This document shows positions 25,113-34,060 of a stretch of 64,000 nucleotides of DNA, piece after piece; within the stretch, counting starts at the first letter, position 1; every line of letters begins with the position of its first letter. The DNA is from Pantoea sp. Ap-967 (GTDB lineage: Bacteria; Pseudomonadota; Gammaproteobacteria; Pseudomonadales; Pseudomonadaceae). The notes below the pieces were generated by a model, which saw only the letters and a program-made list of their open reading frames with translations, ran no database searches and was not told the DNA's origin. The stretch is from positions 124,001 to 188,000 of the forward strand of contig NZ_VWXK01000010.1 in the NCBI RefSeq assembly GCF_011752565.1, read 5' to 3'. The position numbers and the translations under genes were made by a program.

Positions 25113-27023
25113 TCAGGACAACGCCTCAAGCTCAGCCTGCATGCTTTCCAGCGTTTCCAGGGCTTCCATCCAGCCCTCCTCCAGCTCCGCTTCGCGCTGC
25201 TTGAGCTTGGTCTGGCGCGCCAGCAGGTCACGCAACTCATCCTTGCGCGCCGCCTCGTAGACGCCACTGTCACCCAGCGCTGCCTCCACTTCGGCCAGTT
25301 GCGCATGCACCTGGTTGAGCTCGGCTTCGAGCTTATCCGCCGCCTTCTTGTGCGGCGCCAGTTGCTGGCGCAAGGCCGCGGCCGCCTGGCGCTGGGCCTT
25401 CTTGTCGGTCTTGTCCGGGTTGGCCGGGGCGCTGCTGGCAGGCGCGCTGCGCTGGCGGTACTCGACCAGCCAGCGGCTGTAGTCGTCGAGGTCGCCATCG
25501 AAGGTTTCGACCTTGCCGTCAGCCACCAGCAGGAAATCGTCAGTGGTGCTCTTGAGCAGGTGACGGTCGTGGGAAACCACCACCACAGCCCCGGCGAACT
25601 CCTGCAGGGCCATGGTCAGCGCCAGGCGCATTTCCAGGTCCAGGTGGTTGGTCGGTTCGTCGAGCAGCAGCAGGTTCGGCCGTTCCCAGGCAATCAAGGC
25701 CAGGGCCAGGCGAGCCTTTTCACCGCCGGAGAAATTCACCACCGGCTCGTCGACACGGTCGCCGTGGAAGTCGAAACCGCCAAGGAAATCGCGCAGGGTC
25801 TGCTCGCGCTCGGCCGGGGCAATGCGCTGCAGGTGCAGCAGCGGGCTGGCCTTGTCGTCCAGCGAATCGAGCTGGTGCTGGGCGAAGTAGCCCACGGCCA
25901 GGTTCTCGCCGCGTACCAGGCGGCCCGACAGCGGCTCCAGCTCACCGGCCAGGTTCTTGATCAGGGTCGACTTGCCGGCGCCGTTAGGGCCCAGCAGGCC
26001 AATGCGCGCACCGGGCACCAGCTGCAGCTTGACCTTGTCGAGGATGGCCTTGTCGCCATAGCCCAGGCGCCCTTCGGACAGGCTGAGCAACGGGCTGGAG
26101 ATCTTCTGCGACTCGCGGAAGACGAAGTCGAACGGCGAATCCACGTGCGCCGCCGACAACTCTTCCATGCGTTCCAGGGCCTTGATCCGGCTCTGCGCCT
26201 GGCGGGCCTTGGTGGCCTGGGCCTTGAAGCGGGCGATGTACTTTTCCATGTGCGCGCGCTGCGCCTGCTGCTTCTCGTAGGCCTGCTGCTGCTGGGCCAG
26301 GCGTTCGGCACGGGTGCGCTCGAAGGCGGTGTAGCCGCCCTTGTACAGGTTGAGTTTGCGCTGCTCCACATGCAGCACGTGGTCGACCACGGCGTCGAGG
26401 AAGTCGCGGTCGTGGGAGATCAGCAACAGCGTGCCCGGGTAACCCTTGAGCCAGTCCTCCAGCCACAGGATCGCATCGAGGTCCAGGTGGTTGGTGGGTT
26501 CGTCGAGCAGCAGCAAATCAGACGGGCACATCAGCGCCTGGGCCAGGTTCAGGCGCATGCGCCAGCCGCCGGAGAAGTCGCCGACACGGCGGTCCATCTG
26601 CTCGTTGGTGAAGCCCAGGCCGGCCAGCAGCTTGCGCGCGCGGGCATCGGCGGTATAGCCGTCGGCGACTTCCAGCTCACTGTGCAGGCGGGCCAGGGCA
26701 GTGCCGTCGTGGGCCTGCTCGGCCACGGCGAGTTCGGCCTGGACCTTGCGCAGGCGGGCGTCGCCGTCGAGCACATAGTCCACTGCCAGGCGGTCGAGGG
26801 TGTCGACCTCCTGGCGCATGTGGGCGATGCGCCAGTCACCGGGCAGCTGGCAGTCGCCGGCATCGGGCGACAGCTCACCGCGCAGCAAGGCGAACAGGCT
26901 GGATTTTCCGGCGCCGTTGGCGCCGATCAGGCCGGCCTTGTGACCGGCGTGCAGGGTCATCTCGGCGCCTTCTAGCAAGCGCTGCGGACCACGCTGTAAA
27001 GTGAGGTTGGATAGTCTGATCAT
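25113..27023 (-). CDS. ABC-F family ATPase (YheS-like)
   Basis: This 636-residue protein is a soluble ABC-F ATPase with two nucleotide-binding domains and no membrane part; relatives act on the ribosome. Walker A motifs are GANGAGKSS (about 34-42) and GPNGAGKST (about 345-353). Both halves carry the LLLLDEPTNHLDL Walker B box, and signatures are FSGGWRMRL and FSGGEKARL. A charged linker (KYIARFKAQATKARQ) lies between them, and a basic coiled coil ends the protein (about 535-636). Best match by layout is YheS. Confidence 0.92.
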   Translation of the reverse strand: MIRLSNLTLQRGPQRLLEGAEMTLHAGHKAGLIGANGAGKSSLFALLRGELSPDAGDCQLPGDWRIAHMRQEVDTLDRLAVDYVLDGDARLRKVQAELAVAEQAHDGTALARLHSELEVADGYTADARARKLLAGLGFTNEQMDRRVGDFSGGWRMRLNLAQALMCPSDLLLLDEPTNHLDLDAILWLEDWLKGYPGTLLLISHDRDFLDAVVDHVLHVEQRKLNLYKGGYTAFERTRAERLAQQQQAYEKQQAQRAHMEKYIARFKAQATKARQAQSRIKALERMEELSAAHVDSPFDFVFRESQKISSPLLSLSEGRLGYGDKAILDKVKLQLVPGARIGLLGPNGAGKSTLIKNLAGELEPLSGRLVRGENLAVGYFAQHQLDSLDDKASPLLHLQRIAPAEREQTLRDFLGGFDFHGDRVDEPVVNFSGGEKARLALALIAWERPNLLLLDEPTNHLDLEMRLALTMALQEFAGAVVVVSHDRHLLKSTTDDFLLVADGKVETFDGDLDDYSRWLVEYRQRSAPASSAPANPDKTDKKAQRQAAAALRQQLAPHKKAADKLEAELNQVHAQLAEVEAALGDSGVYEAARKDELRDLLARQTKLKQREAELEEGWMEALETLESMQAELEALS

Positions 27024-27073
27024 AGTGGTCGCGGAGTCTACCAGCTTCCTCGGCCCTCAGCGTGAGTGGAATC

Positions 27074-27556
27074 ATGCACACCGACCTGTGGAATCACGCC
27101 CTGGCCTTGTATGCCCGCCCCGGCGTTGAAACGGCCTGCCTGCAGTTGCAAGCCCTGGGTGGCGATGTTTGCCTGCTGCTTTGCGCCACCTGGCTGCAGC
27201 GGCGTGCAGTCGCCTACAGCCGCGACCGCGCCCAGGCGCTGCAGGCACTGGCCGAAAGCTGGCAGAAGGAAGTGGTCATGCCGCTGCGTACGCTGCGCCA
27301 GCAATGGCGGGACGCCGCACAGCAGGATGCCCAGTTGGCCGTGCTACGCGAGCAATTGAAGGGCCTGGAATTGCAGGCGGAAAAAACCTTGCTGCAACGG
27401 CTGGAGGCCTGTGCACAGCCATGGCCCAGCGGGGCGCACGGGCTGGAGGAAGATTGGCTGACCCGGCTGGCGCCGGACCAGGCCCGTGGCCACGACGCGC
27501 TGGAGCAATTGCGCGTCGCGGCCGCAGCGCGTCAGGATGCCGAAGACGGCGCCTGA
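27074..27556 (+). CDS. TIGR02444 family protein
   Basis: This 160-residue protein begins MHTDLWNHALALYARPGVE and contains the CLLLCATWL and W-rich helical segments of the TIGR02444 family, whose function is unknown. The ATG at 27074 has GTGGA just upstream. It is divergent from the ABC-F gene (50 bases), and its last 25 bases overlap the 3' end of algP on the other strand. Confidence 0.85.
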   Translation: MHTDLWNHALALYARPGVETACLQLQALGGDVCLLLCATWLQRRAVAYSRDRAQALQALAESWQKEVVMPLRTLRQQWRDAAQQDAQLAVLREQLKGLELQAEKTLLQRLEACAQPWPSGAHGLEEDWLTRLAPDQARGHDALEQLRVAAAARQDAEDGA

Positions 27557-28539
27557 GCTGGGCTGCTGGCGGGTGCCGAGGCTGCCGCAGGGGTGCTGGC
27601 AGAGGTGGTTGCAGCTGGCGTGGCCGGCTTGGACTCGGCCGGTTTGGCTGCTGGTTTGGCTGCTGCTGGTTTGGCTGGCGCCTTGGCTGCAGGCTTGGCA
27701 GCCGCTGGCTTCGCAGGGGCCTTGGCGGCAGCAGGTTTAGCCGCTGGCTTGGCGGCAGCGGGCTTGGCAGCGCTGGCTTTGGCCGGAGCCTTGGCAGCGG
27801 CTGGTTTGGCAGCGGCGGCGGGCTTGGCTGCAGCCGGTTTGGCGGCGGCGGCGCGAGCCGGGGCCTTGGTAGCGGCTGGCTTGGCAGCAGCAGCGCGAGC
27901 CGGGGCCTTGGCGGCGGCTGGCTTGGCAGCAGCAGCGCGAGCCGGGGCTTTGGCGGCAGCTGGCTTGGCAGCAGCAGCGCGAGCCGGGGCCTTGGCGACA
28001 GCTGGCTTGGCAGCAGCGGCGCGAGCCGGGGCCTTGGCGGCAGCTGGCTTGGCAGCAGCGGCGCGAGCCGGGGCCTTGGCGGCAGTGCTGCGGGCAGACG
28101 CTTTGGCAGTTGCCGGTTTGGCAGCCTTGGCAGCGACTGCGCGCTGGTCCAACGCCTTGCCTGCAGCCTCGCGCACCTTGCCTACACCCTGGGCCAGTTT
28201 CAGGCTTTCCTGGGCATCACGCTTGAGTTGCTGGATATAGGTGCGGGTTTGCGTCTGGCGCTCTTTGAGCGAATCGAGCAAGCCCTCAAGTTCGCCAATG
28301 GCTTTTTGTGCCTTGCCTTGAGCCTTGGCTTTACCGGCCTTGGCCACGTCCTGCAACTTCAAACGACCGTTGTGCAGTTTTTCCTGGGCCTTGACCCGTT
28401 GCTTTTCCAACTTGGCCAGCAATTTTTCCGCATCAGCCAGCGCTTGCGAGCAGGCGTCTTCCAAGTGTTCGAGCAGGCTGCCCGAAAGTTGCTGGAGCAG
28501 GTGTAACGGCGTACTTACTGGCTTCTTTTTGGCCGACAT
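27532..28539 (-). CDS. algP: Histone H1-like alginate regulator AlgP
   Basis: This 335-residue protein has a coiled-coil N-terminal half (about 1-130, rich in L, K, E and Q) and a C-terminal half made almost wholly of Ala, Lys and Pro, like eukaryotic histone H1 tails. In P. aeruginosa AlgP (AlgR3) is a DNA-binding regulator linked to alginate genes. The tail carries six 14-residue repeats (APARAAAAKPAAAK) at about 156-239, then looser KPAAAKAPAKP repeats and a Ser/Ala/Pro end. Its position next to an FKBP gene and algQ matches P. aeruginosa. Repeat number is expected to vary among strains. Confidence 0.92.
   Translation of the reverse strand: MSAKKKPVSTPLHLLQQLSGSLLEHLEDACSQALADAEKLLAKLEKQRVKAQEKLHNGRLKLQDVAKAGKAKAQGKAQKAIGELEGLLDSLKERQTQTRTYIQQLKRDAQESLKLAQGVGKVREAAGKALDQRAVAAKAAKPATAKASARSTAAKAPARAAAAKPAAAKAPARAAAAKPAVAKAPARAAAAKPAAAKAPARAAAAKPAAAKAPARAAAAKPAATKAPARAAAAKPAAAKPAAAAKPAAAKAPAKASAAKPAAAKPAAKPAAAKAPAKPAAAKPAAKAPAKPAAAKPAAKPAESKPATPAATTSASTPAAASAPASSPAQAPSSAS
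27823..28074. repeat. Six tandem 42-bp repeats inside algP
   Basis: The unit encodes APARAAAAKPAAAK and recurs six times with few changes (one Val and one Thr variant). Units differ mostly at silent positions or in GCA/GCC choice. The tract is prone to length change by slippage or recombination without breaking the frame. Confidence 0.85.
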
Positions 28540-28850
28540 GGTTTACCTCCTGGCTGACGAGATTGCGGCTAATACTATGCTTCTGCTGCTACCGCCGCTA
28601 GGGCATGTGACAGTTACGTTGGCGCCGCGTTGCATGCCTGGGCAAAGTTGTTATCTTGCAGCTGGGTGCAAGTGTAGTTGCTTAACAAATCGTTGCAGGT
28701 TTTTGACTGTGCTGCCTGGGTGGCACATCGCGAGCTACGCCCGCCTACATTATTTATTCGAGCGGTTGGTATTATCCTAGGCGCTCGCGATGCGCCGCAT
28801 AAGCAGCGCCTGGTCCGACAGCCACCCATCACTCAAGACAAAGACCCGCC
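28540..28850. repeat. Gap between algP and FKBP gene, with a decayed REP pair
   Basis: This 311-base gap is the divergent promoter region for algP (minus) and the FKBP gene (plus). At 28728-28806 CACATCGCGAGCTACGCCCGCC and CCTAGGCGCTCGCGATGCGCCG are the two ends of a REP pair whose inner parts have diverged. Nothing else is recognisable. Confidence 0.55.
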
Positions 28851-29516
28851 ATGTCTCGCTATCTTGTGCTCAGCCTGTTCCTGATAACGCCCTTCGCCCT
28901 GGCCGCCACCGACACCGCCCCTGCCAGCGACCACGACCTGGCCTACAGCCTGGGTGCCAGCCTCGGTGAGCGGCTGCGCCAGGAAGTGCCCGGGCTGCAG
29001 CTCGATGCACTGGTCGAAGGCCTGCGCCAGGCTTACCAGGGCCAGCCGCCGCAGCTCGACAAGGCGCGCATGCAAGCCATCCTGCAACAGCACGACGAAC
29101 AGGCAAACCATGCCGCCGAACAGGCCGAAGTGGCCAAGCTGCAAGCAGTGGAAACCCGCTTCATGGCCAACGAACGGGCACGTGCGGGGGTTCATGAACT
29201 GCCGGAAGGGGTGCTGTACAGCGAGCTGAAAAGTGGCGATGGCGCGCAACCCAAGCCCGGTGGCAGGGTTCAGGTGCGCTATACCGGCAAGCTGCCGGAC
29301 GGGTCGGTGTTCGACCAGAACCAGCAGCCGCAGTGGTTCAGCCTGGATTCGGTGATCGAAGGTTGGCAGGTGGCCTTGCCGCACATGAAGGCCGGCGCAA
29401 CCTGGCGCCTGGTGATTCCATCGGCGCAGGCCTATGGGGCCGAGGGCGCCGGTGACCTGATCGCGCCCTACACGCCCCTGGTGTTCGAAATCGAGCTGCT
29501 GGCGGTCGGCGACTGA
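28851..29516 (+). CDS. Exported FKBP-type peptidyl-prolyl isomerase
   Basis: This 221-residue protein has a signal peptide (1-18, LITPFALA), an N-terminal dimerisation domain (about 25-110, YSLGASLGERLRQE) and a C-terminal FKBP domain (about 120-220) with VQVRYTGKLPDGSVFDQN and the W in VIEGWQVALPHMK. This is the Mip/FkpA/FklB layout, and it speeds folding of periplasmic proteins. The gene is convergent with algQ, as in P. aeruginosa. Confidence 0.92.
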   Translation: MSRYLVLSLFLITPFALAATDTAPASDHDLAYSLGASLGERLRQEVPGLQLDALVEGLRQAYQGQPPQLDKARMQAILQQHDEQANHAAEQAEVAKLQAVETRFMANERARAGVHELPEGVLYSELKSGDGAQPKPGGRVQVRYTGKLPDGSVFDQNQQPQWFSLDSVIEGWQVALPHMKAGATWRLVIPSAQAYGAEGAGDLIAPYTPLVFEIELLAVGD

Positions 29517-29525
29517 CGCCGGTCT

Positions 29526-29996
29526 TCACGCCTGCACCGCGCCCTCTTCCTTGTGCGCGTTGTGCAGCACCTCGATCAGGCAGTCTTCAAGCTCGAAGCG
29601 CTCATGCAGCAGGCTGCCAAGCTTGCCGAGTTTTTCGGCGAAACGCTCGGTGTCCTTGCATTCGCCCTTTTCGCAGTGGTCGTTGAACGCCAGCGCGATC
29701 TGGGTGATGTCGTTGATGCGCGGGTTGATTTCCTCGGCCAGCTTCAGCGCTTTCTCGTCGCCAAAGGCCTTGGCCTCGGTAACCAGTTGCTCACTGACCT
29801 CGAAATGCCAGGCGGACACATAGTCGACCAGCACGGCGCAGAAGTCGCGGCTCTGGTGCTTGTCGGCAAAGGCCGGCCTGGCGTCGCGCAAGGTACGGAA
29901 AGCCTGAACCAGCTCCTCGCGTTCCTCGAGCCAACGGTCGATCAGCTTGTGAACCCCACCCCAGCGTTCCTGGGCGTTCTGACAACTATCGAGCAT
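29526..29996 (-). CDS. algQ: Anti-sigma-70 factor Rsd/AlgQ
   Basis: This 156-residue protein of the Rsd/AlgQ family binds region 4 of the housekeeping sigma factor and so shifts RNA polymerase toward alternative sigma factors. The sequence begins MLDSCQNAQERWGGVHKLIDRWLEER, typical of the family, and is all-helical. The start at 29996 was preferred to one 12 codons upstream because of homology to AlgQ and the GGGAAGAG site. The FKBP gene ends 9 bases away on the other strand. Confidence 0.93.
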   Translation of the reverse strand: MLDSCQNAQERWGGVHKLIDRWLEEREELVQAFRTLRDARPAFADKHQSRDFCAVLVDYVSAWHFEVSEQLVTEAKAFGDEKALKLAEEINPRINDITQIALAFNDHCEKGECKDTERFAEKLGKLGSLLHERFELEDCLIEVLHNAHKEEGAVQA

Positions 29997-30227
29997 GGCG
30001 ATCTCTTCCCTTCTGGGTAGATGCCGCTGCACCTCGCACCACGACCGCGTAGCACAAAGGTGACATCAGCAGGACGGCATCGAGCAGTTGTGTTTTCGGT
30101 ATGCGTGCTGGGAGATTATTCCCGCACGTGCTGCCCTTCAAGGTACGCAGGCGACAAAGTTCATACAAGTGTTTAATGCCTGGGTACGGCACCACTGGTC
30201 GAGCGATTGCCCCTGCCTTGCCTTGGG

Positions 30228-30731
30228 TCAACCCTGGGCCAGGCTGCGGAAACGATACGCCAGCAGAGCGCTCAGGGGCATCGCCGCCAGCAGCAGGAAT
30301 GCCAGCAGGCTCCACTCAGGCAAGGTCAGGTCGAGAAAGCTCCAGGCCAGCGAGCTGCAGTCCGGGCCGCCGAACAACAGTTCGTGGACGGCCTTGCGCC
30401 AGGGTTGCTCGAACACATGGGAAAACGGCAGTGAACACACGTGGCCGCCGGCCACGCCCTGCAGCCACACATGCCGCCCCGCCAACAGCGCCCCCAACCC
30501 TGCGCAAGCCAATGCCGCCCGTGCGTAACGCAACAGGCCACGCAGGCCTGGGGCATGCAGCAGCGCCGCCAGGCAGACCACGGCATACACCGCCAGCAGC
30601 GCCCGTTGGCTGAAGCACAGCGGGCAAGGCACGAGGCCCACCAGGTGCTCCAGATGGAAGGATGCCCACAGCACGGCACAGGCGCCCAGGCAGGCAGGAA
30701 CAAAAAATGTGCGCAGACGGGCCGGCAGCAT
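30228..30731 (-). CDS. dsbB: Disulfide bond formation protein DsbB
   Basis: This 167-residue inner-membrane protein has four hydrophobic helices and reoxidises DsbA by passing electrons to quinone. The first Cys pair is in the CPLCFSQRALL motif (about 36-39). The second pair is C98 (VCSLPF) and the Cys of PDCSSLAWSFL near 124. The end of the fourth helix follows LPEWSLLAF. It lies between hemY and algQ, the position of dsbH in P. aeruginosa. Confidence 0.92.
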   Translation of the reverse strand: MLPARLRTFFVPACLGACAVLWASFHLEHLVGLVPCPLCFSQRALLAVYAVVCLAALLHAPGLRGLLRYARAALACAGLGALLAGRHVWLQGVAGGHVCSLPFSHVFEQPWRKAVHELLFGGPDCSSLAWSFLDLTLPEWSLLAFLLLAAMPLSALLAYRFRSLAQG

Positions 30732-30917
30732 GGGTGTTGGGGTCCGGTAATCGAAAGTGGCCTGAAACGGTAGAGGAAAGGCTGGCTTTGTTTCAAGGCA
30801 CTACGGTGGCGACACGTCGCTTGAGGGGTACGGAAGTTTCTACGCGACTTGTAGGAAATTTCTTTGCAGGTCGACTGCAACCGTGGGCCCGCGGCTCAGC
30901 GCGGGCCCACGGCAGGG

Positions 30918-32156
30918 TCAGGCGCGTACGCCTTCGGGCAGTGGCAAGGCCAGCAAGCGTTCATCCAACAGGCCAAGGCCTTCCTGGAACAGCTGGTTAC
31001 TGCGCTCGGTTTCGCCCAACCCGGCAAGCAGACGCGCCAGTTCGGCACAGGCTTCCGGGTTGCGCTCCATGCGCAGGCTGCTTTCCAGGTAATCACGCGC
31101 CTTGCCCCACAGGCGATTCTGCAGGCTCAGGCGCCCCAGGGTCAGCAGCAGGCTTGGGTCTTGCGGGTGGGCCTTGAGCCAGCCCTCGGCGGTTTGCAGC
31201 TGACGCGCCGGGTCATCGCCACGCACCAGGCCATACAGGCGTGCCAGGTGGCTCTCGTACTCGCGCTTGAGGGCGGTGCGCAGCACCTGTTCGGCTTCGC
31301 CCTGTGCGCCCACCTGGCGTAGCTGCTCGGCATAGGCCAACACCAGTTGCGGTTCCTGGCGCTGGGCGGCGGTCAACTGCTGCCAGGCACGCTCCAGGGC
31401 CTGGCGGGCGCTCTGGGCATCTTCGCCGCGGGTCGTCGCCAGGTTCAGGTTCTGGCCCCAGGCACGCTGTTCCAGCGCCGCAAGCTCGGTGGCCGGCAGC
31501 ACCTTGTTCTTGCGCAGGTCCGGCAGCAGGCGGATCAACGCCGACCAGTCGCCCTGCTCCAGGTACAGGCGCTGGAGCAAGCGCAGCACCTGGTTGTTCT
31601 GCGGGTGACGCTCATGCATGACCAGCAGGGTTTCCAGGGCGCCCTCGGACTCGCCACGGTCCATCTGCAACTGCGCGTGGGTCAGGGCGATGGCAAGTTC
31701 AGCCTGGGGCTGGCGCTCCAGTGCACGCTCCAGCAGTTGGTCGCTGTCGTCCTTGCGGCCCTGCTCATTGGCTGCGCGGGCAGCACCGAGGTAATACAGC
31801 AGCGGCTGGCGTTCAGCCTCGGCGGCGCGATGCAGGTGACGCTGGGCGCTGGCCCAGCGGCCCTCGGCGAGGTCCAGCTGGCCCTGCTCGATGGCGATGC
31901 GTACGCGCCGGCTGCGGTTGCGCCGCGACCACGGGTTGACCACGCCAGAGGATGTGAGCACCAGGCCAACCCCATAGCGCAACAGCCACAGCACCACGAC
32001 GATGCCCACCAACGCGGCCAGGGCGGCCCACAAGCCAGACTGGTAACGGAAGCCGCCGTAGGCGATCAGTACGTAGCCACTGTGCTTGGCCACCGCGATG
32101 CCCAATGCGGCGGCAATCACGATCGCCAGCACCGCCAGCAGGTAGACACGCTTCAT
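30918..32156 (-). CDS. hemY: HemY-like tetratricopeptide membrane protein
   Basis: This 412-residue protein has two N-terminal membrane helices (about 4-24 and 40-62), a basic linker (RRNRSRRVRIAIE) and a soluble TPR-rich domain for protein contacts (about 85-400, with LAEGRWASAQRHLHRA and similar helices). It is the gammaproteobacterial HemY of the hemCDXY operon, not the protoporphyrinogen oxidase of the same name in Gram-positives. Its ATG overlaps the hemX stop by four bases. Exact role in heme synthesis is unclear. Confidence 0.92.
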   Translation of the reverse strand: MKRVYLLAVLAIVIAAALGIAVAKHSGYVLIAYGGFRYQSGLWAALAALVGIVVVLWLLRYGVGLVLTSSGVVNPWSRRNRSRRVRIAIEQGQLDLAEGRWASAQRHLHRAAEAERQPLLYYLGAARAANEQGRKDDSDQLLERALERQPQAELAIALTHAQLQMDRGESEGALETLLVMHERHPQNNQVLRLLQRLYLEQGDWSALIRLLPDLRKNKVLPATELAALEQRAWGQNLNLATTRGEDAQSARQALERAWQQLTAAQRQEPQLVLAYAEQLRQVGAQGEAEQVLRTALKREYESHLARLYGLVRGDDPARQLQTAEGWLKAHPQDPSLLLTLGRLSLQNRLWGKARDYLESSLRMERNPEACAELARLLAGLGETERSNQLFQEGLGLLDERLLALPLPEGVRA

Positions 32157-33253
32157 GGCTTGCCCCCTTGTGCCTCGGCCGGCAGGTGGCGGCGCTGGAT
32201 ATAGGCCTGCACGGCCGCCAGGCTTTCACCCAGGTCCGGGGTGACCACCGACACAGGCTCTTCGGCCAAGGCATTGAGGCTGTCGAGCATGGCCTTGCTC
32301 TGTGGGTTGTCGGCATTGAAGTTGGCCAGCAGTACGCTGCGCGCATCATCCAAGGCTTTGCTGTAGACCTTGCTTTCGCCATTGAGCGCAGCCCACTGGG
32401 CCTGCTCAAGTGTCAGGCTCAGGGCCAGGCGCAGCTGGTTCAGCTGCTGGCCGGCCAGCAGCGGGCGCACGTTGTCATCGGCGTTGAAGTCGATCTGGAA
32501 ATACTTGGAAATTTCCGCCCACCACTGCGACAGGCGACTGGCGCCGTCGCCGTCGGCGGTCAGGGCACCGAGGGCATCGGCGTTGCTGGCGAACTCCGGC
32601 GACTGGGCGCTGAGCTGCTGCACCTGCTCGCGCTGGGCAGCCAGCTTGAGGAACAGGCCGGTGCGATCTGGCTGTTGGGTGCTGCTTAGAGTCGCCAGGC
32701 TGCGTGCCAGTTGCTCCCGGGCGGCGAAGGCGCCCGGGTCGCTCTGCTCGCGAAGGATCTCGTCGGCGCCTTCGACCAGGGCCTTGGCGCTGGTGATGTC
32801 CTGCAACGCCGACAGGCGCAGGGTGGCCAGGCGCAGCAGGTGCTCGGCCTCGGCCAGGCGCCATTCCTTGCGGCTTTCGCCAAGCACGGTTTCCAGGCGC
32901 TGGCTGAGGCGTTGCTGGTCGCCTTGCAGTTGCGCCACCAAGCGGCGGCGGTCTTCCAGTTCACTGGCCGCCGGCAGGCTGGCCAGTTGCGCGCTGGTTT
33001 GCTGTTCACGCTGCTGCAAGGCGGCGGCGCGCTGGTTCAGCGCCTCCAGCTGCTGGCCCTGGCTCAGCTCGCTGCCTTGCAGGTGGCGTACCTGCCAGAC
33101 ACCCCAACCGCCAACCGCCACCCCGGCGGCGCCAACCAGCAGCGCCAGCAGGGCCAGGCCACTGCCAGCGCGCTTCGCGGGCTTTTCGGGGGCGGGTTCA
33201 ACCGGCTGCTGCGCCGACGGCTGATCATTGTTGGACAAGACAGTTTCGCTCAC
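32153..33253 (-). CDS. hemX: HemX protein (uroporphyrinogen-III C-methyltransferase-like annotation)
   Basis: This 366-residue protein has a Pro-rich cytoplasmic N-terminus, one membrane helix (about 31-51) and a long coiled coil (about 60-130, with LEALNQRAAALQQREQQ). A helical C-terminal domain follows. It matches HemX, which is often annotated as a methyltransferase, but no methyltransferase motif is visible; a scaffolding role with HemY is more plausible. It sits between hemD and hemY in the operon. Confidence 0.9.
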   Translation of the reverse strand: MSETVLSNNDQPSAQQPVEPAPEKPAKRAGSGLALLALLVGAAGVAVGGWGVWQVRHLQGSELSQGQQLEALNQRAAALQQREQQTSAQLASLPAASELEDRRRLVAQLQGDQQRLSQRLETVLGESRKEWRLAEAEHLLRLATLRLSALQDITSAKALVEGADEILREQSDPGAFAAREQLARSLATLSSTQQPDRTGLFLKLAAQREQVQQLSAQSPEFASNADALGALTADGDGASRLSQWWAEISKYFQIDFNADDNVRPLLAGQQLNQLRLALSLTLEQAQWAALNGESKVYSKALDDARSVLLANFNADNPQSKAMLDSLNALAEEPVSVVTPDLGESLAAVQAYIQRRHLPAEAQGGKP

Positions 33254-33298
33254 GTATCCATCCTTTGCATGGGGGCGCCTCGCTCAGAGCTTAGCGCC

Positions 33299-34060
33299 TT
33301 AAGAGGCAGGTGCAGCGCTGCGCTGCACGGCTGCCAGCAAGGCCGTGGCACTGGCGCCACGGCAATCCACAACCTGTTGGGCCCCGGCGGCCCTGGCCAG
33401 TTCGGCAACCCGCGGGCTGGGCACGAACAAGGGCAGGCGCGCGACTTGCGGCCAATCGGCGGCGGCCATCAATTGCAGGTGTTCAAGACCCTGCCCACTG
33501 CTGACAACCAGCCCGTTGAGGCGTTCCGCTTCGATGCGGCGCACCAGGGTGCCCGCCGGGTATGCCGGCAGGCAGCGACGATACAGTTCCAGATATTCGA
33601 CCCTAGCACCTTGCTCTGCAAGACGCTCTGCCAGCAGTTCGCGACCTCCCACGCCACGGGCAATCACCACATGGGCGGCGGGCGCGGCGATAGCCTCGCG
33701 CAGGCGCGGCAGCGCGAGCAACGCCTCGCTGTCGTCACCGCCCGTGGGAAAGCTCACTTGCAAGCCCGCGGCCTGCAGCACCGCCGCCGTCGCTTCACCC
33801 ACGGTGAACCAGCCTGTGGCGGGCGCTTGCAGCCCTGCCGTGGCCAGGTTTTCAAGGAGCAAGCGGGCTGCTGGCTTGCTGACCACGATGATCGCCTGGC
33901 ACTGCGCCAGGCCGGCCAGCTGCTGCCGGCCCTGCAGCGCCACCGGCTCGATGGCCAGCAGCGGCAGGCAACTGCTCGCCACACCGGCAGCGGCCAGGCT
34001 CTGCGCCAGTGCTGCGCAGTCCTCGACGGGCCGGGTCAGCAGCAGGCGCCAGGCGCTCAC
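33299..34060 (-). CDS. hemD: Uroporphyrinogen-III synthase
   Basis: This 253-residue enzyme closes and inverts the D ring of hydroxymethylbilane to make uroporphyrinogen III. It begins with [11 protein letters not shown], and has the [12 protein letters not shown] and [11 protein letters not shown] motifs of the two-domain HemD fold. The GTG start at 34060 overlaps the hemC stop (GTGA), which both fixes the start and couples translation. Confidence 0.92.
   Translation of the reverse strand: MSAWRLLLTRPVEDCAALAQSLAAAGVASSCLPLLAIEPVALQGRQQLAGLAQCQAIIVVSKPAARLLLENLATAGLQAPATGWFTVGEATAAVLQAAGLQVSFPTGGDDSEALLALPRLREAIAAPAAHVVIARGVGGRELLAERLAEQGARVEYLELYRRCLPAYPAGTLVRRIEAERLNGLVVSSGQGLEHLQLMAAADWPQVARLPLFVPSPRVAELARAAGAQQVVDCRGASATALLAAVQRSAAPAS

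Noticed and set aside
27823..28074. Regular repeats that might be taken for a CRISPR array
   Set aside because: The units are directly adjacent, in frame and coding, with no unique spacers. No cas genes are in the window.
27593..28240. Antisense open frame coding an Ala/Gly/Leu-rich hydrophobic protein opposite algP
   Set aside because: It is the mirror of the algP repeats; the apparent hydrophobic repeats come from reading AlaLysPro codons backwards.
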